The notes under the pieces: model-generated
Databases searched by the model: none
Told to the model about the DNA's origin: nothing
What the model saw: the letters and a program-made list of their open reading frames with translations, nothing else
In this document: positions 44,460-57,229 of the stretch, piece after piece
How the letters are laid out: every line of letters starts with the position of its first letter
Position numbering within the stretch: the first letter of the stretch is position 1
Translations under genes and position numbers: made by a program
Source: Cepaea nemoralis
Lineage: Eukaryota > Mollusca > Gastropoda > Stylommatophora > Helicidae
DNA length: 64,000 nt
Direction of reading: 5' to 3'
Assembly (NCBI GenBank): GCA_014155875.1
Contig: JACEFZ010022415.1
Location: 379,928-443,927 of the forward strand

Positions 44460-44945
44460 GAAGTACATGCTTTTATCTTCGAAAATTCTTTAGAGGGTGA
44501 TACTGTCATTTACACAGATGGGTCGGTCGTTGGACGTGTGAGACATTCATAGGCCTTTTACGGCTCAGACTGGAGAGAGAATTGTGAAGAAAGATTCTGG
44601 TGCTTTTCCCTTGACCACAAGTAGCCATGACTACGGAAGTCATGACAGGAAGCAAAGCAATAACATGGCTCGAGACACAGACATTCACTCTGGCATGTTT
44701 CTTTAGTGACTCTATGAGAAATGTTCGGGAAGATAAAGATGGCGTGGGTCCGAAGACAGTGGTTTTTGTCTCTGGAGCGGTCACGGATGGCAAAGATTAG
44801 TTTCGTTTTCGTTCCAGGGCATGCGGATGTAAGAGGAAATGCTGACAGGCTTGCAGGTAAGGTTACTGTGGAGGGCGGATGTGCCATGGCTTTGGCTGAT
44901 ATACTGAATGTTCTACGAGAAGCAAGACTTTTGCGAGAACCAAGT
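44460..44945 (+). pseudogene. LINE X copy X2, first half (RNase H)
   Basis: RNase H begins with DTVIYTDGSVVGRVRHS near 44500 (catalytic Asp present) and continues with KISFVFVPGHADVRGNADRLAG near 44800. The frame is broken several times between. It stops abruptly in LREARLLREPS where LINE A2 has inserted; the same sequence resumes at 48915. Confidence 0.82.
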
Positions 44946-45033
44946 TACATACATTGGCACCTTTCCGTATTGAAAGACGATAGTTTGGTACATTGTGCTT
45001 CAAAAAGGCTTAATAACTGTCATATGGCAATAA

Positions 45034-47154
45034 CTACGATCCATGGCGGTGGCGAGTGTGGCTGGTAAGGCAAATTCTTGCTGCAAATGTTTGCCCACAG
45101 TAGGTGCATGTGAAAACATGGTCATTTCCACCATTTTGCACCATCTTACGTCTCTCACGCTCTGTGTGTGCTTTATCTGCAATCATTTTCTCCTTTGTCT
45201 TTATTCCATTTCTGATAGTTGCCCTCCATGCTACACGTTCAGCGGCGACATGCTCCCATTGTGTATTATCAATGCCTGTATCAATCATGTCCCGCTTACA
45301 CACATCTTTGTATCGTAGTAGAGGCCGACCCTGAGATCTCCTTCCCGTCTGTAATTCACCAAAAAAGATGTCCTTTGGTATTCTACCATCATCCATCCTC
45401 CTAACGTGTCCTATCCATCTAAGTCTACGAAGACTGAGCATGGAATACACCGTCACACAACCTGATCTTTCCAATACTTCAGTATTTGTGATTTTGTCTT
45501 GCCACTTAATACCAAGTATTCTTCGCAGACACCGCATATGAAAGCTGTTTAAACGTTTCTCTTGGCGTGAGTAAGTTGTCCAGGTTTCACTGCCATAAAG
45601 AAGAGTACTAAGGACACAGGCTTGGTAGACGAGGACTTTTGTTTTGGCAGTAAGCTTCCTGTTCTCCCAGACTCTTTTTGCTAACATGTTCATTGTTGTT
45701 GCTGCCTTGCCAATCCTGATGTTGATTTCCTGATCGAGGGATAATTTGCTATTTACCTCTGATCCTAGATATGTAAAATGGTCTACTATCTCCAGTTCGG
45801 CGTCGTCAATAAAGATTGATGGTACACCATGTGCACCTTATGACATAATTCGTGTCTTCTTTTTGTTAATTGTTAAACCAAATTCAGAACAAGCATTGGA
45901 GAATGCAGATAGTAGATGTTGTAATTCTTCCTCAGAGTGGGTCGTAATCGCAGCATCATCCGCAAAAAGCAACTCTCTGATTAGTACCCTGCTAATTTTG
46001 GTCTTGGCCTTCAATCTCTGAGCATTATAGAGGCCACCATCTGAGCGTGAGTGAATGTATATACCGTCATCCTGATCACGAAAGGCATATTTCAGTAGAA
46101 GTGAAAAGTATATCCCAAAGAGGGTGGGGGATAGTACACAACCTTGCTTAACTCCACTCTTGATTTCAAACTCTTCTGAAGTTGAGCCATCAAACTTGAT
46201 TATACCCTTCATGCCTGTGTGGAACGATTCCACAATGGACAGAAGAGTTGGTGGACAGCCAATCTTCTTTAGTGCTTTGAACAGACCCTCACGACTGACC
46301 AAATCGAATGCCTTTGTGAGATCGATGAAGGCAATAAACAGTGGCTGATTTTGTTCCCGGCATTTTTCTTGCATCTGTCGCAATGAGAATATCATATCAA
46401 TGGTAGACCGGTTCTGACGGAAGCCGCACTACGATTCGGGGTAGACTTGATCTCCCAGGACTTGAAGTCTGCGCCGGACAATTCTGGCAAATACTTTCCC
46501 AACAATACACAGAAGTGAGATACCCCTATAGTTGTTGCAGTCGCTCCAATCTCCTTTGTTCTTGTACAGCGTTATGATGTTTGAATCTTTGAAATCCTGT
46601 GGGACTTGTCCTTCTCGCCAGCATAGCTCTATTAGCTGGTGGATCTGTAGAGCGAGGGTGTCTTGCCCACTCCTGATCACCTCTATTGGAATCTCATCCT
46701 TACCTGGAGCCTTGCCAGATGCAAGCTCATTTATAGCACACTTAACTTCTGCTATAGTGGGAAGTGTGTCCAGGTGGTCAAGAGTTGGCAAGGCCTCTAT
46801 GGCGTTGAGGGCATCATCCGCCAGCTTGGTCTCGCTTGAGTAAAGCTCTAAATAGTGCTCGACCCATCTATCCATCTGCTGTTTCTTATCAGTGATGATT
46901 TCTCCAGTCAAGGTTTTCAGCGGTGCACTTCTTTTGATCATTGGACCACAGGCTTTCTTTATCCCTTCATACATGCTTCTGATGTTTCCCTTATCACTTG
47001 CGATTTGAATGGACTCACATAACTTGATCCAATAGTCATTTGCACACTGCCTGGCAGCCTTTTGTACATCCTTCCTCGCTTGCTTCAGCTCACTCAGAGT
47101 GTTACGCGTTGGTCTTTCCTTGTTTCTTAAGAGAGCTATCTTTTTTTTTATCAA
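45034..47154 (-). pseudogene. LINE A2 reverse transcriptase
   Basis: One frame with two stop codons: TAG at 46429-46431 and TAA at 45838-45840, where copy A1 has sense codons. Motifs in order: ELASGKAPGKDEIP, NYRGISLLCIVGKVFARI, AFIDLTKAFDLV, SGVKQGCVLSPTLFG, and FADDAAITTHS near 45950. The thumb has LLYGSETWTTYS and RRLRWIGHVRRMDDGR. It ends in a C2H2-like finger, CTYCGQTFAARICLTSHTRHRH, near 45100-45040. That finger at the C-terminus is common in RTE-like LINE proteins and may bind RNA or DNA. Confidence 0.93.
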
Positions 47155-48240
47155 TCAAGGGCTGCAGTATCTGGTTGTTTGCCACAAACCAGTCCTGCCT
47201 CTTATGATCCACAGTGCCGTAAACCCCTACCGCTGTTTTATAAATAGTTTCCTTAAGTTTACTCCATTTATCATTTACTATACAATTTTCTGATGTATCA
47301 TTGAAAGCGTCCTCAAGTTGCTGTTGAAATTCAAAGCACTTTCCAGGATCGTGAGTGTTAATAATATTAATCCTGGGGCTAGACTTGTGTTTAGCTGTGT
47401 AGATTCTCTTTGGTCTCAGTCTAACCCTTGCAACAACCAAAGAATGATCTGTATCACAGTCAGCACTGTGGTAACTTCGAGTTAATGATGTATGGTTCAG
47501 ATGTTGTCTCCGTGTGATAATGAAGTCCAGCTGATGCCAATGGCCGGATCTTGGATGTTTCCATGTGACCTTATGCATCTCTTTTGTTTTAAAAAAGGAG
47601 TTTGTAATACATAGGTCATTTCTAGTGCAATGCTCCAGCAGCCTTTGTCCATTATCATTCATGCGACCGATGTTGTATTTTCCAAGGCACACTGGCCATG
47701 AACTCGAGTCCTTGCCCACACGAGCATTGAAATCACCGAGCATATAAATGTAGTCGGATTTTGGAACTGCCTTGATCCCAGAGTTTAGCTGCTCATAGAA
47801 CCTTCACATCATCAGAGGAAGTGAGTGTCGGTGCATATGCAGTGAGAATGGTGGCAAATCCACAAGAGGTTGCCAAGCGCAGTGATAATAATCTTTCATT
47901 ACCTCCAGCTGGGATAACAATCATTCCCAGTAGCGAATTCTTCACTGCAAAGCCCACACCGTTTTGCCTTTTTTCTGCCTGCCCTCTTCCCTTCCAAAAA
48001 AAGGTGTAATTGTTTTCCCTGGGTGACCCTTCCTCAGCGAGGCGAGTCTCCTGCAAGCCAGCAATATCAATGTTAAGACGATTGAGTTCAGCATCAATCA
48101 CAGCCGTTTTTCTCACATCGTCAATATTTATCAAGTCAGTTGAAAATCCTGGACACATGGTTCTCACGTTCCAGGTTGCAAGCCGTAGCTTGAGGTTTCT
48201 ATTATTCTTTTTATTAGTACCTGGTGCATTGGTTTTACAG
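47102..48240 (-). pseudogene. LINE A2 endonuclease domain
   Basis: An apurinic-type (EEP family) endonuclease that would nick target DNA. Minus strand: VRTMCPGFSTDLINIDDVRK near 48165, IAGLQETRLAEEG (catalytic Glu), NGVGFAVKN, YAPTLTSSDD, MLGDFNARVGKDSSSWP near 47740 (catalytic Asp/Asn), ITNSFFK, and SADCDTDHSLVVARV (final Asp-His). A small indel near 47800 shifts the frame between the two halves. A second one, in the T-run near 47145, separates it from the RT. Confidence 0.92.
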
Positions 48241-48914
48241 CCTGCGATTCAGATTTTGTCCTAGCCCCAAGCACCCATTGAAGCAGGCAGGCTGTGGCGG
48301 ATCAGCACCCAATTGGCCGGGGGCTGCCCAGCTTGAGGCGGGCGGTAGCTGATCAGTGACACCTGTAGGTGTCTCCCACCGTCAGAGGCAACGCGTGGCG
48401 CCCCATGTCTACGCCAACTGACAAGGACTTATAACCCGTAACAGTTGCCTCTCGCTTTGATTCCGAGACCGGTTAAGACCAGGGATGGAGTTATTGCCTC
48501 TCCATAGCACAAAGCCTGGGCTAAAATAAAGAAACCATGTGTTGCCCATGCAGCATGATCCCTCTCTCGGCCTGCCTAGTTCACTCCAGAGGAAAGTTAA
48601 CACCTATACATCTGGAACAAGACAAGCTGCAGAAGCTGCCGGATCAGCAAAGCAATACTCTAACTGTCCGCCTGTCGGAGCTTCGATCCTAGACCAGCTG
48701 CCAACCAAGGCTTAGGGCCTGGTCTGCCCTGCCATGACTTATTTTGTCTTTGGGTTGCATTTCCTCGCACCAGGATAAGGCTAGTACCTTCCCACTTGCG
48801 CTCTTCCGCCCGAAGCCGTTGGCACAATGTGGGGTGTCAGGTTTGGTAGGCGCCGCCCAACATTCGGCTACTGTCATACGGTAGCTCAGTCATATCTGAC
48901 TAAGACCTGACTCC
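48241..48914 (-). other. LINE A2 5' non-coding region
   Basis: GC-rich and without a long frame. On the minus strand it contains GGGCGGCGCCTACCAAACC and ACTAGGCAGGCCGAGAGAGG. Both phrases recur in diverged form at 57230-57500. By analogy it would carry the internal promoter of the LINE. Confidence 0.75.
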
Positions 48915-49126
48915 CGAGAACCAAGTGATGACTGTGAATCATACTGCGAGAACAGCAAGTTAAAAAAACTGTGGCCTGACAAGAACACACTGCAGGAAGC
49001 CAAAGAAGATTAATAAACCAACACAGAACTGGTGTCGTGAGCCACTACACGCTGCGGGATTTACTGAGGATGGGATCTGAGCACTGATGGACTGAATTGT
49101 TCGATGTGCAATGAGGATGATCTGTC

Positions 49127-49176
<50 letters not shown>

Positions 49177-49210
49177 ATAACTACCTAACTAACTAACTAA
49201 CTAACTAACT
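48915..49210 (+). mobile_element. LINE X copy X2, second half and (ACTA)n tail
   Basis: Continues the RNase H end of 44460-44945 after the duplicated CGAGAACCAAGT, following copy X1 closely (AAGAACACACTGCAGGAAGCC, GGTGTCGTGAGCCACTACAC). It closes in about 20 ACTA units (49126-49210). Confidence 0.88.
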
Positions 49211-49765
49211 TTAATATCTCTTCATATTGTACGTGGTTACTTTTGTTGTTTCTTTTTATTTCCATGAGTTTTAGGATATCTTCCGTAATCCATTTCCTGC
49301 TTCCCATCATCTTCATTTTTGAGATAGTTTTTTCTGCAGCTCGGTGGCTGATTTCTTTGGTCGCTGACATTTTGAATTAAAATTTCCACACTGGACAATG
49401 CATCACATCTGTTCTTTACCTCGACATTTGAAGGTATCGTTTATCTACTCATTCTTCAGTGCACTTAGATCAAATTGTGTTTCTTGGTGCATATTTGACC
49501 TCCTTTAATTGTATATGTATATTGTTTATGATTAATATATGGTCGCTGTAGTAGTCTACGCTTGGTATGGATTTTGCAAGTTTTAAGGCATTTCGAAATC
49601 TTCTGTTGATGAGAATACAATCAGTCTGATTTCTGATGTTATGATCAGGACTCCTCCATGTCTATAATATCCTTGGGTGGTGATGATACCAGGTGCTTTC
49701 AATAGTCATATTGTGCTATTGTACCCTGTGACATGATGGATCAGACATCCACATTCCCAGTCCAA
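49211..49765 (-). pseudogene. LINE endonuclease end and linker (Z-like), fragment
   Basis: Minus strand, from about 49700: TWRSPDHNIRNQTDCILINRRFRN, SVDYYSDHILIINNI, then KEISHRAAEKTISKM and MGSRKWITEDILKLMEIKRN. RSPD, RNQTDxI and SDHxL are the final motifs of LINE EEP endonucleases. The frame is broken in places. The RT is missing because the fragment ends at the ACTA array. Confidence 0.72.
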
Positions 49766-52700
49766 CACATTCATAAAAATACTTTTAACTTTGAACGGAG
49801 ACCATCCAGATAGCGGGGTTATTCTTAGAATCGATGGTTCCAGAACGCGGTGGGGTAGGGCAGCGGTATGCGCTCGCTTTTTGATTGGTCAATAAGTGGG
49901 AGCCCACGCTATTCTCTATGCCATATTTGAATATCTGGTAGTTTGAGCTAGGATTTCACCAGGAGCAGTCGCTATCTGTGATGTGGGGACGCAAAAATGC
50001 CCTTAAAGATTCCGTAAAATATTGTTCTCTGGAATAACAGGTACCACTTTAAAACATACTTTAATGTTGTGGTTATGCCTAGTAAACGAAAGAGAAGAAT
50101 ATAAGAGTATTTTATGAAGAAAATGTGAAATGTAAAACAGAACTTATGTGTGCCAGTATTCTGAATACTGCTTCTTCAACCTGTCAGGTCTTGCACACTG
50201 TATACTCCAAGTGCATATCATTCCCTTGTTGTGACTGGTTGCGTATGCTTGATGATTGTAAATTACACTCAATGCAAATTCGCATTTGTGCATTCTAAAT
50301 GGCTAGCATGACTCATTCATAACCAAACTGTAAACTGCTCTTGCGAGTTAGCATTTGGCAGTCTGGATCGGAATGTGTGATGTAAACATGTACAAGTTCC
50401 TTTGTAAATCCTGAGAATGTTGCAGTGAGTGAGCTGGTGATTTGATGAAGTAGCCTCTCACATCTAGTAGAAAGAAAGATGCTTCAATATCATATGTAAG
50501 CAGGACGTGTATGGCACGCCAGAATTGCAAAGTTCATGTGATGCCTGGTGGCTAGATTACGCTCAAGAGAATTAATACCATTTCTCTCTGAAGTATTACA
50601 CTGGTACCTCTACTGTTGGTTGGTTCATATAAACTAGTTCCTAAAAGGACAATAGGTGTGTGAACCTGTGTCTTAGTTGGCTGAATATACTGTATGCTCA
50701 TGCAAAGTTACAAGGACTAAACATGTTTTTCTGATATGTGCTTTGGTGCATATGAGAACAATTGCTTATGCAATTTGGCTTCTTTTACCTACTGTAGTAG
50801 ATATGGACATTACTCAGTGGGGAAAGAACACATGATGATGATGATGTACCTGTGAGCCAAGTCTGGTCTGAAAGGGGAGAGGTCTGGCATTGCTGTGTGA
50901 GTGTGTATGGAATAGAACATTCATGTACCAACATGACAACCATTGGAATTGATGTTTGGTCTGCTAATGGGGTAAATGCCATTAGTTGATACATATTACA
51001 TATTGCAGTTGTAAATGCCTATTTTCCATTTTCCTCAACATGCCTGTTCATGTGCTGATTCACAATGCATGTCTCATGTTGCTATGTCACAATGCTTGCT
51101 CATACTGCTTGCCTTATAGTGCTTGCTTTATTGTGTCTGTTCCTCATTGTGCCCAGGTCTACTGTGGTTTAAACATTGTAAGAACTAGGACAACATAAAT
51201 GCTTGTAATTGTGTTAAGCTACCCCTGTCTCAACATATAGGCTTGTGATTACCACAGATAAGGTGAATAATGAAAACATATCACCCACAGTACATCAGAG
51301 TGAAATACACTTCATTATCAACCAGGAGAGGTGTGTTTGGTCAACATCCTCCCTTACCTCCCCATCTCCATCTGTGTATGTGATGTATGATAACATTATC
51401 TAAATGTAAAGAGATGTTGTGCCATTTTGTATATCAACAGAGAACAGAGAGGATGGTGGAGAGGCCTTTCATATATCATCTGGGACAACTAACCAGACGT
51501 CCCAAGACCCAGAACTAACTCCCTTACGTGTAATCCTGAGATAAGCACAGATGAACACAGGCTGAATTGCCAGCTTTTATTTTCATGACATACCATTGGC
51601 CCAGTCAAATGAAAGTAACTGTTTTCAAACAGGAAGCAGGATTGGTCGGCATTGGTGAACCTGTCTTGGTGCACAGTGAACCATGATCTTTAATGAAGAA
51701 GACCCCTGTCTACAGTTTGTCTCGGTCCGGTTCATGGAAAGGTAATCCTGTGCCCCAATGGACCACTTATTCATTCTCCTAGAACCCAAAACAGCAGGAA
51801 TTTCCTGGAGAATTTTATCTCAGCTCCTCAACGGCTGAATGTCCATGGGAGAAAAACAGTTCTGAAGAATTCTAGTATTGGAGTTATAGTAATTATTATA
51901 GTGATCAGGACAGTGATCATTAAGTAAATCAATGTCATCTGAGAAATTAAAATCAAATCTCTTGTTATTATCAACATTCATATAAACCTACTGAAGTAAC
52001 TTGCAATGATTGTTCATCTGAGACTTAACTTGGAGAATAACCAGCCTGGTGCTCACACAGTGTTTGTGAATGAAGACTTGAAGAGATTGATGATAGATAC
52101 AGTAAATCAGTGGTGCAGTTAGAGATTAGAGAGGAGGAGAATATATTGATCAGTTGGTGGATTAAATTAGGAGTTGATGTATCATGTTTATCTGTATGCA
52201 TGTCCGGCATATTTTTACATTTGTATGTACGTATTGAAGTGTTGACATGGCAAAAGATGAACCCTTGGTCTTCACTCGACCCACCATCAACTCAATAAAG
52301 TGTATTAATGAACCAGTGTTTTAAGTACATGTCTCAGGAGAATGTCTTGTACAGTTGCTGTCAAGTATTGTCTCTGGTGAATGTCTTAAAGTTACTGTGG
52401 TTGGTTACAAATATTGTGAAAAGTCCTGTATAGATGTTGTCAAGTATCTCTTATGATGTGTGTCTTGTGCAATGGTTGGTGTAAACATTTACATGTGAAT
52501 GTATGTCCCACTTTTGTCAAGAACCTGTCATGTAGATGTCTTGTTCAACATATGTTATGTACAGTTATTGTTGAGTTTGTCTGCTAGTATTGAATCCAAA
52601 AGTCCTAAGGTATATGTCGTAAGTCTTTCTTACTTACTTTAGTGTCGTCCTTGGAGTGATGGGAATCCACACCACATTTTTATTACCCCAATATTGTTGT

Positions 52701-54949
52701 CTTAGAGAAACCACCAGACTCCGTCCACAAAACTCCGTCGGTCTGCAAACCCCTTTTTCTTACTCTCACTCACCCTTAGATCATGCCCCCTCTCACTCCT
52801 CCCCAACATAACATACTCCACAACTCTAGCTTTAACAAATAAATACAAAATAATTTATTAAGCAAAGAGTATAAGTGTGAGAAGTGTGTGTTAGTAATGT
52901 GTAGAATGTGTGTCGAATATTCTAGTGGGTGCAGACTTAGACCAGGTAGCTGAAGAGCCCAGCCCGATCATCCCAGAAAGGATCACACCACATCTTCATT
53001 CAGTCCACGAAGACCTCACCCAGGTATGTGTCCATCCTGCTAGATGTAGATTTCCACCGGTGGCTGTTTGATCACTCAAAAGAACTAGTCACAGTCCGAC
53101 CCTAAATCCTGTCTGGATCACACAGTTAATATATGTCTAATTTGTTCCTATACTTATAACACCCTTGTCTAGTGAGGACACGAACATACTGTTCTTTGAA
53201 ATAAATGTACTTCCTGTCTCAAGTGTCTACTGTTCACAAGACCATTGTTATACTAACTTCCTAATAAGTTTATACTGATTTATTCCCATGTGATGGGGAA
53301 TAACTGTATCTCTTTGTTTGTTCACCTGTCGTGTAAAACATACTGCCACTGGGCTGTTCCCAGGTGGTGTAAAAGAAATTCACTTTTTACTATTCTGTTC
53401 CCAAGTGATGTTTGAAACATTAATTTGACGATTGGTCTTCCTCCAAACTGGTGCGGAGAAAACAATTTCTGGTCTTCTGTTAATGTGTGACGTTTGATAA
53501 TCCCTCTTATGCTTGTTCCCGTAAACCCTTTCTATCATGGGCTAAGTGCAAAAGATGTTGACCAACTGCCTGCACCAAGGTCTCCATTCTCAGTGACTTG
53601 AGTGACCTAAAGGAACCTGTCAACGAGAGAACAACACATTGGGTGATAGCAACTGTCCCCAACCTCCATTGGATGGGGGGGGGGGTGTCCGCCTCACTCA
53701 GATACATGACAGTGAACATTCTCTGTCATGGGCATAGGAGTTCTTCACTCCGGTCTGCAGTGGGTTAAGATCAGGACAGAGCAAAATGTAAAGTGTAGAC
53801 CCCTAGCAGACATCACTAGAAGATCCCATCATTGTACATTCTCCCCATCCCCAATTTCCCCAACATCACCCCACTACACAATTCTCACTAGCAGAGCTAA
53901 TTCTATTCATTACTCTAGCAAGTTTTACCGAGGCTACTGCTTATATTAACTAGGCTTAAATATACTCTCTACAATACCTTAAGCACAACACAACAGTGTC
54001 TTCGAAATCATATCCACATTTTGCCATAACAGGCACGTGTACAATTAAATCTAATTAATTTCCGCACACGGTAGATATTTTTTTTAAATCCACTGCAGTG
54101 ACAAACACGTCCGTGCAAGTCAATCCTCAGAGTTACACTACTTGTAAACAAAGCATGTTTTTACCCAACAGCCTTGAGTGGCCACGTGACGTTCTTTTGA
54201 TGTTAACAAAGGTGGTTCAAGGGCAGATTATCCATTTCTGAATAAATTCTTTCCCTTGGGTTTCATCAATGTCACAATAGTAGATTATCTCCCCCTTTTG
54301 GACAATCCATGCACCAGTCGCTTCCCCCTTTTTCTCACCATATGCCTACAATTTCCCGTCTTGTGGGGATTGTCAAAGAAGATTTCCTTGTTTGATGTTG
54401 GCGACTTAGCGGTGTCCTTGATCTAACTGGTAAACATCTGCAGATGTACATTCCGACTTTGTTTTTCTGTCCCGGTTAAAAAACAAATGTAGCTTTGCAC
54501 ACAGGCCATGAATATGACCGTCTGTATTGTCATTATCTGGTGGATACACAGTGAAATCATGACAGTATACTTGGACAACTGATATAGGTCACAGTGACAT
54601 AATAAATAAATAAGGGAAGATCTAATGTGACGGACGAACAGCACACTGACAACAATATGATGAGTGAGATGGATCCTCAGTTGTACAGGTGCGAATAGTT
54701 CAGATCTCTTTTTGGCCTTGAGGGAACCTTTTTCTTCTTTTTTAAATTTCTGTGTAGATACTTGGTAGTCTCACAGTGGGGGTTCAGAGCCAAAGGAAAG
54801 ATGGTTCTCCAAAAGGGCTATTGCGGGAATGATTATCTCATTTGAGAGACCTCTAGACAAAAACGTGCAAAATCATATCCTTTATCTTGTATATTTATTA
54901 TTCAAGATATATTTCCAGAGAACACTACTAACTAGGTCCTCTGTCTCAA
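49766..54949. other. 5.2-kb stretch with no recognisable gene or element
   Basis: Only short frames occur, none with a motif I know. Small features: a G10 run near 53678 and TATTTATT-rich DNA near 52845. On the minus strand the purine runs AAAAAGGGGGAAG (54323-54335) and AAAAGGGGGAGA (54289-54300) resemble polypurine tracts. I cannot show an LTR beside them. Host exons or regulatory DNA may lie here but I cannot support any. Confidence 0.5.
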
Positions 54950-55480
54950 TCGAACATGTCACATACCCTCTGTAAAAGTCTGCAACCTCTTTCATTCTGT
55001 TCTCCTAGTCCATATTGACTTATTCTGCATCCGTTCTGTTTATTTCCAACTTTAACATTAAAGTCACCCATTATGTCATTCAATTCTGAATGCTTGCATT
55101 TCTTGAAGGCATTCTCCTAATTATTATTATATCCATCGATGCTGTCATCACTGCTGTCTGTTGTTGGTGCATAAACTTTTATGATGTTGATATCTAAAGG
55201 TCTTCCTCTCAACTTTACTAGTAATATTTTGTCTGACACAGTCCAATTCCCTTTTGATACTTCAATATCCATTATAAGTTCCAACCCTCGCTGTTTTTTC
55301 TCTCTACAAGAATGGATTATGCTATACTCCTCAGATGTTATAATGCCCATTTCTTTCCATCTGGTCTCACATATACCTACCATGTTAATATTCAGTCTTC
55401 TTATTTAATATTATCAAATGTTCCATCCCCACTCATAGTTGTAACATGCTAAGCTTCTACTTCCAATATTCGTATTCTTT
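54950..55480 (-). pseudogene. LINE Z endonuclease domain, fragment
   Basis: Minus strand: INMVGICETRWKEMG (catalytic Glu) near 55375, EVSKGNWTVSDKILLVKLRG, IIKVYAPTTDSSDDS near 55150, then after a break IMGDFNVKVGNKQNG near 55050 and LGEQNERGCRLLQ. These are the EEP endonuclease motifs in their proper order. It is truncated before the SDH motif. The upstream sequence (55606-55923) may be its 5' non-coding region. Confidence 0.8.
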
Positions 55481-55605
55481 TGCACTCAGTCGCTTGCTGG
55501 TGGTATAGAGTCACCTGGTACAAATAAATATCCCAACCGGGAGTCAAAACAATGCGGCACCCATTAACGCAGCTTATCTGATTTTATATGAAGTTTTAAA
55601 ACATT

Positions 55606-55923
55606 AATTTCTTGGCATCTGTAAATACGGCAGTTTGCCATTGCTTTCCTTCGTAGTAGTGACCTTAGCTTTCGATTACCCTAGCTATTGCTCCCCATCC
55701 CTACCTTCCCCTCCCCCCCCCCCCCCACACTTCTCCCCCACCCCCCAACAAGAGATCCTCTGCCTCGTGAAATTGGCGACTATAACTTACAACCATCTGT
55801 CAGTTGCTCTTCAACTTCATCGAGCACTTGCATCCATGGCTTGACGTAACACTGATAGGGCGGATAAACGGGTACTCCACGGTGCCCAAGTGTGTGCCAT
55901 AGGGTAGCGGAGGGAAGGAGGCA
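55606..55923 (-). repeat. Dispersed repeat, likely LINE Z 5' region
   Basis: Inverted match to 44078-44352 with moderate divergence; shared phrases include CTCCTTCCCTCCGCTA, GGAGTACCCGTTTA and GAAGAGCA(G/A)C. A C-rich interruption lies near 55711-55745. Being just upstream of a LINE Z endonuclease, it probably is that LINE's 5' leader. Confidence 0.6.
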
Positions 55924-56139
55924 TCTTACGTCTTCTTTGATATGTCATTATCCGACTCCGCCACCCCTGACATACTTATAAATTCAACACTAAATAACCA
56001 TAGTAGAATATCAAATACATAAATCAGATTCCGTTGTTTCTTGAAAATTAAATATGTTGAAATGTTTCCCAGTTTAAGCCAATTGTGGATATCCAGTTGT
56101 CCAGTCACAGATTATGGTCGTCACTAGGAAGAAAGAAAT

Positions 56140-56775
56140 ACCCCAATGTAATGTACAGACAAATGGTAATATTCTTAAACAACTGAATGGGTACAGCTAT
56201 CTCCGAGCAGTCATAATATCTTATGGGAACTGCCGTCAAGAGATTAGGATATGAATCGTCATGGCGAAAGTAACATTTAGCAAGATGGAAAACATACTGA
56301 CCAACAAAAAGATGTCATTTGCAATGAGAAAGATAGTGTTGAAGTGCTACATAGAACCTGTACATTTGTATGGATGTGAAGCTTGGACAATGAGCATACA
56401 AGCTTAAAAACATCTAATTGCTGTGTTTATGTGGTATCAGAGGAATATACAAAGAATACCATGGACAGACAAAAAAATTAATGAAAAGATCCTACAAGAA
56501 ACACATGACAACCGTAAACTGATTAGAGAAATTAGATGTAGACAGTCACAATTTTTGGAACACGTTATGAGAAGACATAAATTGGAGAACTTGATGACAA
56601 CTGGCAATATTGAGGGGAACAGAACAAGGGGGGAAGGCAGAGAAGTAAATATCTGGGTGGCCTGGCCACCTCGTATGGTTGAGACAAGAACACAGAGTTG
56701 ATCCGCGACTCTGGTGATCGAGTGACGAGACATGACAACCCAAGTTTATTGGTGTGGCACATGATGAGTTATGTA
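56140..56775 (+). pseudogene. LINE Z copy Z3, RT C-terminal end
   Basis: Plus strand: AKVTFSKMENILTNKKMSF, KCYIEPVHLYGCEAWTMS near 56345, one stop (TAA near 56405), then FMWYQRNIQRIPWTDKKIN, QFLEHVMRRHKLENLMTTG. This is the thumb and C-terminal region of a LINE RT. The 3' end is GGTGTGGCACATGATGAG. The same segment is decayed in Z2 and shortened in Z1. Confidence 0.8.
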
Positions 56776-57229
56776 GTCACAGTTGTAGCTAGTCTTTTTT
56801 TTTTGTCAGTTAATGTTCTGATCTGAAATGCATAGGCCGTGCGTCGTTGCTTAGACAAAATGTCTCCATGGAAAGTTGCAGCTTAGCGTACCGCTAGCAA
56901 TAACGCCAAAAAGGCATTCAACCGTCATTGAACCGTTAGTTAAAACATACATGTCCTTAAATGATTACACGAAGCTGTGGTAATGTTACACTCTACACTA
57001 TGCGCGGGGGCGCATATCAACATACAATCTCATTACATAAAAATATGTAAACGGATGTAAACAAATTATTAGTTCAGTAACTCGAATTGAGCGCACCCAA
57101 AAACTGGTATTCACAATCCTATTTTTTGTGAAAACGTTTTGTGTTCTGATTGGTAATAGCAAAAGCTCATTGCATCAGATCTACTTACAGCTAAATATGC
57201 CATGAGATGTCAACACACAGAGTCGATGT
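56776..57229. other. No recognisable feature
   Basis: AT-rich spacer with a T8 run near 56796 and no motif. Confidence 0.45.

Larger units (their letters stand above)
44946..48914 (-). mobile_element. LINE family A, near-complete copy A2, inserted in LINE X2
   Basis: A 3969-bp minus-strand LINE flanked by an exact 12-bp duplication CGAGAACCAAGT (44934-44945 and 48915-48926). It has a GC-rich 5' non-coding part of about 0.7 kb, endonuclease, RT and the family 3' end GGTGCCAATG plus a TATGTA tail. The host sequence on both sides is the RNase H end of LINE X, matching 28134-28320 of copy X1. This copy appears full-length or nearly so, which makes it the best reference for the family here. Confidence 0.95.

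Noticed and set aside
50785..52298. Short frames of 60-70 codons as possible host exons
   Set aside because: No splice-site pattern, domain or codon signal that I can support by reading alone.
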